Source: Verticillium longisporum
Lineage: Eukaryota; Ascomycota; Sordariomycetes; Glomerellales; Plectosphaerellaceae
DNA: 64,000 nt
Assembly: GCA_019188255.1 (NCBI GenBank)
Contig: JAETXT010000008.1
Coordinates: 1,612,001-1,676,000 of the forward strand
Reading direction: 5' to 3'
Below the pieces are notes generated by a model. The model ran no database searches. It was given only the letters and a program-made list of their open reading frames with translations, and was not told where the DNA came from. Within the stretch, counting starts at the first letter, position 1. Each line of letters opens with the position of its first letter. The translations under genes and the position numbers were made by a program. Shown here piece after piece: positions 57,539 through 64,000 of this stretch.

Positions 57539-60500
57539 CTAGTCCGCTTTGCGGAGCGGTTGCTTTGCTGTTTTGCTGATCGCGGGGTCGTCGTTTTTGC
57601 TTCTGGGGTGCTCGTTTTTAGGCTTTGCTGCATTTTTGCTAATATCAATTGCCTTTGCCCCCTGACTGTTCTTTTCTTGACGTTTGACCCATCCTTCAAT
57701 CCTGATTGTGACTTCGTTAGAGCTCACTAGCGCTTCCAGTGCCTGGTTTGGCGCTCCCTTGGTCATTGAATCTGCAGGGTTATCGCCTCCGGCGATCCAA
57801 CGAATTTCGTCGACTTCGCGTTCTTCGTAGCTTTGCCGTAACGCCATGAGATCTATCATTAGGCGTTTCTCTGCTGTCGCGCTCAGTTGAACCAGGCATT
57901 GGTAGAGCGAGTAGCTGTCGGTGCAGATAACCATCCGTGGGAGCGGCAGTTCTAAGCGTTTACAGATCTTTTGGAGCGTCTGTTTAAGGACATAAGCCGC
58001 GTCGAAGCCGCTAACCATCCCATAGATCTCGCTAGCCAGAACTGAACGCGTAACCCGTTTACACTTAATGGATTGCCAATGGAGGATATTGCCGCGCACC
58101 GTGAAGGCGTTCTCCTGATCGCAGGAACGTTCGTTACCAAGGAGGACAACGAATCCGATCTGTGAACTTAGGTCCTTATTGTTGGCGAAGGAGCCGTCAA
58201 CAAATACGTAAAGTTGGGCCGTTGAGAGATCCAGGCGCACGTAATTCAGGCCACGGCCTGCGTTGGCGATCTGCCATTGTATGCGTTTGTTGAGCCGTTC
58301 AAAGTCGTCCTCCTGTGGGTTCTTGGCTTGGGCTGCAACAGAGAAATCGAAGGCTGCCTCTGGTTGACAGGTTGAAGCAATATAGGCACCGCGAGCTCTC
58401 TGGGCGATGTATTCCTGCTCTGAGCTCGCTGTCCCTGGGGTTACCAGCTCTAGGCGATCACCTTGGCCTTTCTGTTGAATCGTGAGATCTTCAGTTCCAA
58501 CTTTGATGATACAGCCGTTGAAGACGCCGTCAGATCCTGCGTTAAGGACGGAAGCAGGCTTTGCCCGGAAGCCAGCGCTTTCGAGCTCTGTTTGTTCCTT
58601 TTGTATGAACGCGGGCTCTCCGAGGTTGAGGGTGTCGTCAGTCTGCATTCCGACCAGTCCAAAGCTCTCTCCAGCTCTGGTTAGAAGCAAACACGGATCG
58701 TAGCCCGTTGGAACGGCGTTTAGGCGCTCTCTGTGGTGGCGCTGATAGGTTACAAACCAATGGAGACCTGACTCTGCGATGCCATAGAGCGGCTTCACAA
58801 CGTGGAAGACGATTCCGTCGGGGTATCTATGCTGTAGCTCCTTGGGAACGCGCAGGAGAACGTTGCGTAACAGATCTGTAGCGCTCTGGGTGTAGGCTTG
58901 ACTGATATCACGGAGCATCAACTGGTGGCCACGTTGCTGTAGCGTTGGGGTGATCGCTAGGATCAGTCGTTGGCTACAGCGCATGATCGTGGGCGACTGC
59001 GTTAGCAGGGTTGTCTTCTCCCAGTCACTGTGTCCCTGAACCACCAGTCTTGACTTCTCATATGGGGCTTGAGGGAGGCCTTTCACCTCTCTTACAAGCC
59101 GGCATCCAAAGATCTTAGCACTGGGAAACGCGGATCTCCTGATCGGCACGATCACTCCAGCTGCCAGGAGTGAGTCGATTTCCTCCCAGTCGGACTGTTC
59201 AAATGGCTTCCCAGGGGTCGTTATTCTGCCTTCATTGCGTAGTTGAACAGCTAGGTCGTACCCCTGCTGTTCCCTTTTGACAATGAATTGGCGCTCGATC
59301 TGTGAAGTCCCGGTCGCACTGCTCTTGCGATCCGTGAAAGCCGCCTGTAACAGATTCGTGGCGTTTGTTGACTTCCTGGGTCTCCCGCGTCGTCGTGGTA
59401 GAATTGGCTCTGGGTACTCAAATGGTTCTGGGGTCTCTGGAGTTCGAACCACTATTGTCTCCCCAGCCTGCTGATCCGGCGATCTGTTGTACGGCTTAAC
59501 GTGTGTTCCTCTGAACTCCGTTGGGCCGTTAACCATTTCGACCGTGACCGCCGTGTCAGAAACCGATATGACCTTGTAGGGACCGGTCCATTTCTCCCGC
59601 TCTCGGAACACAAGAACGTCGCTTCCCAGCTCCAGCGATCTCGGCAGCAACTGCTTGGTATCTGGTCCGTTACGGGTATTGAGAGCGTCATTGACCTTCC
59701 GCTTGGCGACCATTCGCCGAAGCTCCGCCATCGCCTTATTGACCGCTTCGGCGCGCTGCGCCTGGGTCGCGGTGGGCGCTGAGTTGGCGGTGATCCTGGG
59801 CATCGCCCCGAATACGAGCAGTGTAGGCACTAATCCGTTGGGCCCAGCGGTGTCGTTTACCGCCTTCACAGCTCCTTGAAGCAGCGATTCTAGGCTCGTG
59901 TCGCGAGACTCTGCCTTCAAGATCTCGTACGCTCTGCGTATCGGCTTATGGTAGCTCTCAACCTTGCCGATTGACCAATGGGCCTCTACAGGGATCTGAT
60001 GGCAGGTCATGCCTAGGAGGCGTGCCTCTGCCCTGAACTCTGCGGAGGCAAAGTTCGTTCCAGCGTCAACAGTTACGACGTCTGGAGGCCCAAGGTATGT
60101 ATCCAACCAGCACCTCTTGAGAGCTTCCCACGTCGCGCGAGCTGTGAAATTGGGAATGAAAGTTGCGGACTGGAATCCTGTGCTCGCGTCGATCACATGA
60201 AGAACGGGCTTTCCATCCAAGTGCATAATATCGACCAAAATCTCGTAATTGAAGTCGATATCTGACCTCAGGGCAAACTTGAAGCGTTGCGGGGACTTCC
60301 CTTTGATCTGACAATGGTGGCAGAAGCGGTTTATCAGCTCCAGAGCGTCCCGATTCACGTCCTGGTCTGCTCTCTGGAGCAGGTTCCATAGCTTCTCTAC
60401 AGATGGGTGACCGAACCGCTTGTGAATGCGTCGGAGCTCTGCTTCTGTCAGAAACGCTGCTCCATCGCTCTCTGTCCCCATCATGTATGTGATCCCGGAG

Positions 60501-60940
60501 CTGGTATGGGTCTTCGTATCCAGGAAGAACCATGGGTGGCCCCATTTGCGAAAAATGGGCGTACGCTCCTGGATCTCCCCAACGCGCTTTACCAGCTCGT
60601 TACGCGTGTTGTCTAGGTAGACTCCGAGATCGTCCATATCCTTGATGCAAAGCAGGAATGGGGTATCCGTTGGGACGATATGGAACGTGATTCTCCCAAT
60701 TGGCGTTGGAACAGTGATCTCCTCCGTCGTGGAAATGGGATTTCCTGCTCCGAATCTCACTCTGGCCCCTATTCCCTGCTTGTTGACTGTTAGGCTTGGT
60801 ATTAGGGCTATTAGGGCCCTTGTTTGTGAAGCTCCTGCTGTGGAAACTGATGCCGCGCCTGTATCAGGGATGATGCCGTACCACGTGGAAGTGCTATTGA
60901 TCTGATACTGGGTGAAGAGCTGCTCTATCGGAGCTGTCAT
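57539..60940 (-). CDS. Copia Pol polyprotein (protease, integrase, RT, RNase H)
   Basis: A 1,133-residue polyprotein. The protease active site is DTGA (residues 26-29). The integrase zinc domain has His173/His178 and Cys207/Cys210. The integrase core has Asp in LVDIMHLD (about 237), Asp292 (VTVDAGTNF) and Glu328 (GKVESYHKPIRRAYE). A basic AT-hook-like PRRRGRPRK lies at 515-523. The reverse transcriptase runs about 580-800, with Asp678 (LRDISQAY) and the catalytic MQTDD at 765-769 in place of the usual YVDD. RNase H has FVDGSF, SEIYGM and CTDSYSL, and ends with the copia-type NPADSMTKG. A charged Lys/Asn-rich tail follows. Its ATG overlaps the gag stop as ATGA. The frame is undisturbed, so an active enzyme set is plausible. 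Confidence 0.95.
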   Translation of the reverse strand: MTAPIEQLFTQYQINSTSTWYGIIPDTGAASVSTAGASQTRALIALIPSLTVNKQGIGARVRFGAGNPISTTEEITVPTPIGRITFHIVPTDTPFLLCIKDMDDLGVYLDNTRNELVKRVGEIQERTPIFRKWGHPWFFLDTKTHTSSGITYMMGTESDGAAFLTEAELRRIHKRFGHPSVEKLWNLLQRADQDVNRDALELINRFCHHCQIKGKSPQRFKFALRSDIDFNYEILVDIMHLDGKPVLHVIDASTGFQSATFIPNFTARATWEALKRCWLDTYLGPPDVVTVDAGTNFASAEFRAEARLLGMTCHQIPVEAHWSIGKVESYHKPIRRAYEILKAESRDTSLESLLQGAVKAVNDTAGPNGLVPTLLVFGAMPRITANSAPTATQAQRAEAVNKAMAELRRMVAKRKVNDALNTRNGPDTKQLLPRSLELGSDVLVFREREKWTGPYKVISVSDTAVTVEMVNGPTEFRGTHVKPYNRSPDQQAGETIVVRTPETPEPFEYPEPILPRRRGRPRKSTNATNLLQAAFTDRKSSATGTSQIERQFIVKREQQGYDLAVQLRNEGRITTPGKPFEQSDWEEIDSLLAAGVIVPIRRSAFPSAKIFGCRLVREVKGLPQAPYEKSRLVVQGHSDWEKTTLLTQSPTIMRCSQRLILAITPTLQQRGHQLMLRDISQAYTQSATDLLRNVLLRVPKELQHRYPDGIVFHVVKPLYGIAESGLHWFVTYQRHHRERLNAVPTGYDPCLLLTRAGESFGLVGMQTDDTLNLGEPAFIQKEQTELESAGFRAKPASVLNAGSDGVFNGCIIKVGTEDLTIQQKGQGDRLELVTPGTASSEQEYIAQRARGAYIASTCQPEAAFDFSVAAQAKNPQEDDFERLNKRIQWQIANAGRGLNYVRLDLSTAQLYVFVDGSFANNKDLSSQIGFVVLLGNERSCDQENAFTVRGNILHWQSIKCKRVTRSVLASEIYGMVSGFDAAYVLKQTLQKICKRLELPLPRMVICTDSYSLYQCLVQLSATAEKRLMIDLMALRQSYEEREVDEIRWIAGGDNPADSMTKGAPNQALEALVSSNEVTIRIEGWVKRQEKNSQGAKAIDISKNAAKPKNEHPRSKNDDPAISKTAKQPLRKAD

Positions 60941-62775
60941 TTCAGCCTTCGGACTGCTCCCCTGATTCTGTGTTGGAACGACTCATTTGCTAGGAAGTGT
61001 GCAGTATGGGCATTCATCAGTTCGCTCTCGGGATCAGACCCAAAGGCATCGTCTGCTCCCAGCTCATCGGAAGTGGGATTGTCTGATTCCGAGCTCTCAG
61101 CAGGTTCCATTGCTGTTAAAAACTGACGGTATCCCTTCCGCTGATCCCCACGCGCTTCCTGCATGCGTTTCCACTGCTCTTTCGAACGTTGTTGCTCCTC
61201 GGGAGAGTGCTTCGTCGATCTGCAGTCTCGTTTAGAGCATATCCAGCATTTGCGAATTCTGGATGGCTGACGATCATTGGTTCTGCGTACCGACTGCTCT
61301 CTGCGATCTCCCCTTCCACTGGCTTGGCGATATCCGCTCCCAAAACGTCTGTCGGTGTAGAAGTGCCCAGGCGTTCTGGTGTTCTCCTCCACCTTCAGTG
61401 TGCTCTTGAGCTGTGCGGATAGCGCATTGAAAGATCGCTCCGGCCTTGCTAGTGCAATCTTCAGCTCTGGGACGCCTTGAACCGCCCTCAGAGTGTTCAC
61501 ATAGAGATGAGTCTCTTCCTTGAACGCAGGGCCAAGTGCTCTCTGGCACCGCTGAAGCCTATCCAGAAGGATCTGGAGAACTTCCATTCGCGGCTTTCCT
61601 GCGTTATCAGCTTCTGCCGCTATAGAGTGGAACGTCATCGAGCTCCAGTCTGTATGATACTGTGCTCTGTTGATCTCCGAATCGAACTGTTGTTTGATCG
61701 CTAGGTACATTTGACGGAGTCCCATGCTCCGGTTCATGTGCTCTAGGAAGAAAGTTTGCGCGCGCCCTGAAAGTATACTCGGGAAGAGCGCGTGGAGCTG
61801 CGTATAGCGGATTTGCAGCAGTTCGCAAACGTCCGTGAAGATACGCATTTTATCGTCAAGGATATCGTATGTCTCCCCAGAGTAATTGCTCTCCTTGTTC
61901 CAGAGCGATGCGAATTGCTTGATTACAGCTCCGTCGATCGGTGAATTCACCGATTCGTGTGGCGGCAGAGCATGGTACCAAGCTGGTGGGTTCTGGGTGA
62001 CATTTGGGGGTGGGGTCTCATTTCTTCGCGATTGAGGCGTGATCTCTCGTTGGCTGGATTGCCTGCTCCGTTGATCAGACAACCCTGGAACCAGGGGCTG
62101 TCGGGGATCTGTCCTCCCCGTTCGTAGTTTTCGGATTTGGGATAGCTGGGCGTTCCCCGTGGGTTGCTGCTCGTCGTCCCACTGGTCTCGCTGTTCCTCT
62201 GCTCTTTGGAGCACTGAATCCCGGTCGGCAGTGATCGACTCCGTCGCGTCGGGCATCTCTTCCCATGAAAGCATTGGGACTAGTCTCTTCGACGTCTTAG
62301 CGTTTGCTGCTCCTGGAAGAGGGATCCCGCGCTCTGCTAGATACACCTTCAGCGCTCGAGTGATCGTTGTATTGCAGGAGTCAAAGTCCTCTTCGGTCCA
62401 GCCCTGGAAGTCTTCGATAAACGCCTCCAGGAGGTGAACTCCCTTCATGGTCCCGTATGCGCTCATTGCCTTAAGGATCCAGGCGCTCTTGAGATCTGCG
62501 GATGCCGAATCCAGTGATCCAGGGAACCGTGATTCTGCTCCATTAACGATGAAGTCAATATCGAGACCCTTCCTGACCTTCTGCGTTAGGCGTGATATGC
62601 CGAGTTCTTCCAGAATGCCGTCGAACTCCTGTTGCATCTTTTCAGCGCTCTCTGGCTCTGTCACGGAGCTATTGCCGTGATCCGAGGAGCTCATTGTCGC
62701 TGATTTTGTTGAAGCTCTGCTACGGCTGATTGACTGTTCCGTAGAGCTTCGTTTGTCGGGTTTGGTGGCTAGCAA
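60937..62775 (-). CDS. Copia Gag-like protein with zinc knuckle
   Basis: A 612-residue structural protein of the retrotransposon. The N-terminal 50 residues are Ser/Lys-rich, followed by helical segments around 50-150. A Gln/Arg/Pro-rich linker covers about 185-265. The capsid-like region is about 270-470, with AWYHALPPHESVNSPIDG at its start and repeated amphipathic helices. A zinc knuckle at residues 510-523 has spacing Cys-x2-Cys-x4-Cys-x4-His (nt 61,207-61,248), the last two ligands being swapped from the usual CCHC. An acidic Ser/Glu/Asp segment and a basic tail end the protein. The start is the first ATG after the 260-nt leader. There is no protease here; it begins in the next frame. 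Confidence 0.92.
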   Translation of the reverse strand: MLATKPDKRSSTEQSISRSRASTKSATMSSSDHGNSSVTEPESAEKMQQEFDGILEELGISRLTQKVRKGLDIDFIVNGAESRFPGSLDSASADLKSAWILKAMSAYGTMKGVHLLEAFIEDFQGWTEEDFDSCNTTITRALKVYLAERGIPLPGAANAKTSKRLVPMLSWEEMPDATESITADRDSVLQRAEEQRDQWDDEQQPTGNAQLSQIRKLRTGRTDPRQPLVPGLSDQRSRQSSQREITPQSRRNETPPPNVTQNPPAWYHALPPHESVNSPIDGAVIKQFASLWNKESNYSGETYDILDDKMRIFTDVCELLQIRYTQLHALFPSILSGRAQTFFLEHMNRSMGLRQMYLAIKQQFDSEINRAQYHTDWSSMTFHSIAAEADNAGKPRMEVLQILLDRLQRCQRALGPAFKEETHLYVNTLRAVQGVPELKIALARPERSFNALSAQLKSTLKVEENTRTPGHFYTDRRFGSGYRQASGRGDRREQSVRRTNDRQPSRIRKCWICSKRDCRSTKHSPEEQQRSKEQWKRMQEARGDQRKGYRQFLTAMEPAESSESDNPTSDELGADDAFGSDPESELMNAHTAHFLANESFQHRIRGAVRRLK

Positions 62776-62802
62776 TATAGCCTAGGTGGTGATCTTGGGC
62801 GT

Positions 62803-62925
62803 AGGAGTCCTGAGGTACTCGAAGCAGACGGTGCTCCTACAGATCACGTAACAGGGGATTTCCCTGCTACCAAGCTCTCACAAGAGTCCTGAAGTACTCA
62901 AAGCAAACGGTGCTCTTGCGATCAC
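62803..62925 (-). repeat. Imperfect direct repeat in the copia leader
   Basis: Two copies of about 43 bp (62,803-62,847 and 62,881-62,925) share gagtcctgaRgtactcRaag and the following gcaRacggtgctcYt. Differences are nearly all transitions. They lie between the 5' LTR and gag, in the transcript leader. Confidence 0.8.
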
Positions 62926-63024
62926 TTGTAAAGTGTAACCGATGAGCTCACGCACAGCGAATTTGCTATCCGTGGGATCGATCCTGACTTTTCCAGCTCT
63001 AGCTGTTCTGTGTTACGTTGAACG

Positions 63025-63042
63025 CAACACTGATCAGTGTTG
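63025..63042. repeat. 18-bp perfect palindrome at the 5' LTR/leader junction
   Basis: CAACACTGATCAGTGTTG spans the last five bases of the LTR and the first thirteen of the leader, where the primer-binding site should be. Confidence 0.85.
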
Positions 63043-63324
63043 AGAGGGCTTCACTGCTTATGTGAACCCCGTTTCATTGCTTTGGCTGTGCCTGAGAGCT
63101 CTGAATAGGTAGGGTAGGTGATATAAGTCTTGTGATGTAGTTGATGATCTCTCTCTGAATTACCACTACCTACGTGAGTCAGATATACCCATCTGATTCA
63201 CCGATCACGTAAGCTGTGATTCACGTGCTCCTGAGAGCTGTGAATCCCAGCCACGGTGATCACCATATCGGTGATCCCCTACCGAGATCACTGCCCTAGG
63301 GAACCCCCTAATATTGGTTCAACA
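63038..63324 (-). repeat. 5' LTR (287 bp) of the intact copia element
   Basis: Identical to the 3' LTR except for one extra C (five rather than four) in the run near its end. It should contain the element promoter. Confidence 0.95.
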
Positions 63325-63805
63325 ACTCTCTTTATTCTAGAGTAATACGAATTACTTAATTATAGCTCTATCGATTAATAAATTTATTAATTTATATAAT
63401 AATAGAATATAATATTAAATTAATAGGTTTTAAGTAATATTTAAAAGTAAAATCTTATTTCTTTATAATTAAAGTATAATCTCTTATTAATTAAATTACC
63501 TATTCTACTAATTAGATAATCTTAGAATTAAGGGCTATTAGGGATCTATTTTCTCTATTTATAGTTTTTAGATTTAAAATAGTTAAATATTCCCTATATA
63601 TTATTACTTATCGTCCTATTAATCTCCCTATTCCTCTATTCTTTAGAATATTAAATCCTAATTAATAATAATCGATTCTATTATATTAAGTATCTCTTCT
63701 TATAAAAGTATTAAGATTAATCTCTTTAATATCTTAGTATTTATTATTCCTAGAAGAGGGATCCTATACTCTATTAGATATACCTTTAATATTTAAGTAA
63801 TCGTT
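63325..63805 (-). mobile_element. RIP-degraded Ty1/copia element, second part
   Basis: Starts with the second ACTCT duplication and continues the gag region of the old copy exactly where it was broken at 56,874. For example, agaagagggatcctatactc matches agaagagggatcccgcgctc of the fresh gag. It is interrupted again at about 63,805. Confidence 0.9.
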
Positions 63806-64000
63806 TGTAACGCCCCAGCCCGGTCGTCACCAGGACACCAGGCAGGACACCCCGCAGGCGATCGGACGCGCCGCACGGACCCACAGGATCACTCACGTGA
63901 CCGTGACCAGATCACGATTCTCAAAGTGATCCGGTCACTAACCACACCGTGACCCAAGCAACAGGATCACGACAAGAAAGGTGAGCCATCCAACATGGAC
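63806..64000 (+). mobile_element. Start of a third, GC-rich insertion (probable LTR), truncated by the window
   Basis: At 63,806 the RIPped gag alignment stops abruptly and GC-rich, un-RIPped sequence begins TGTAACGCCCCAGCCCGG. The TG start, the flank TCGTT as a possible 5-bp target site, and repeated GTGACC/GATCAC motifs suggest the left LTR of another retrotransposon. The remainder lies outside the window, so the class is not determined. Confidence 0.6.

Larger units (their letters stand above)
56875..63324 (-). mobile_element. Intact Ty1/copia retrotransposon nested in its RIPped relative
   Basis: A 6,450-bp element with TG...CA LTRs, a 5-bp target duplication, open gag and pol on the minus strand, and the copia order protease-integrase-RT-RNase H. 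The LTRs are identical except for one C in a homopolymer, so insertion is very recent. It shows no RIP. It splits an older copy of the same family, which is itself heavily RIPped. It appears autonomous by sequence. Confidence 0.95.

Noticed and set aside
57133..57699. A 188-codon minus-strand frame across the pol end and 3' LTR
   Set aside because: It runs through the pol 3' end, the polypurine tract and the LTR in a different frame. Composition is Lys/Arg/Ser/Pro-rich without a domain.
1..64000. CRISPR arrays, bacterial operons, ribosome-binding sites or phage elements
   Set aside because: Spliced genes, a nuclear tRNA intron and fungal transposons show this is eukaryotic nuclear DNA. The only regular short repeats are tandem minisatellites without spacers.

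Overview
The window is nuclear DNA of a filamentous ascomycete (Pezizomycotina, most likely a Sordariomycete). The evidence is short introns (about 47-106 nt) with GTRNGT donors and CTRAY branch points close to the acceptor, secreted plant-cell-wall enzymes with fungal architectures (GH7-CBM1, CBM35-GH26, tannase-type feruloyl esterase, cutinase), a Fot1/pogo-like transposon, and saturated repeat-induced point mutation (RIP) in a long AT-only block. No species can be named from the sequence alone.

Positions 1-20,100 hold a CmcJ/NvfI-type oxidoreductase, then a run of secreted carbohydrate-active genes: GH16 glucanase (-), GH43 arabinan/arabinoxylan hydrolase (+), a conserved hypothetical gene (-), CBM35-GH26 mannanase (+), GH20 hexosaminidase (+), a sigma-like GST (-), a feruloyl esterase (+) and an MFS sugar transporter (-). 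After a 3.8-kb gap comes a mucin-like single-pass membrane protein (-). A 4.2-kb gap follows, then GH7-CBM1 cellobiohydrolase (+), GH30 xylanase (+) and an ABCG-like transporter (-) with an in-frame 54-nt intron that an open-reading-frame call would miss. Together these genes could attack cellulose, xylan, mannan, arabinan, beta-1,3(4)-glucan, feruloyl cross-links and cutin, and import the sugars. The window is a dense biomass-degradation neighbourhood.

Positions 38,383-40,245 are one complete Fot1/pogo-like DNA transposon with 48-bp perfect terminal inverted repeats and a TA target duplication. It is followed by a vacuolar amino-acid transporter (+), a broken cutinase (frameshift and nonsense codon), an intron-containing tRNA-Asp(GTC), an FAD-binding dehydrogenase (-) and a medium-chain dehydrogenase (-).

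From about 50,270 to the end the window is a nested retrotransposon block. An old Ty1/copia element (50,779-56,874 and 63,325-63,805) is heavily RIP-mutated. A fresh, apparently intact copy of the same family (56,875-63,324, minus strand) sits inside it. Its LTRs differ by one base in a C-run, its target duplication is ACTCT, and both gag and pol are open. A third, GC-rich unit beginning TGTAACGCCCC enters the same RIPped copy at about 63,806 and runs off the window. The fresh element has an AT-hook-like motif between integrase and reverse transcriptase, an AUGA overlap between gag and pol, and lacks about 1.06 kb that is present in the old copy.
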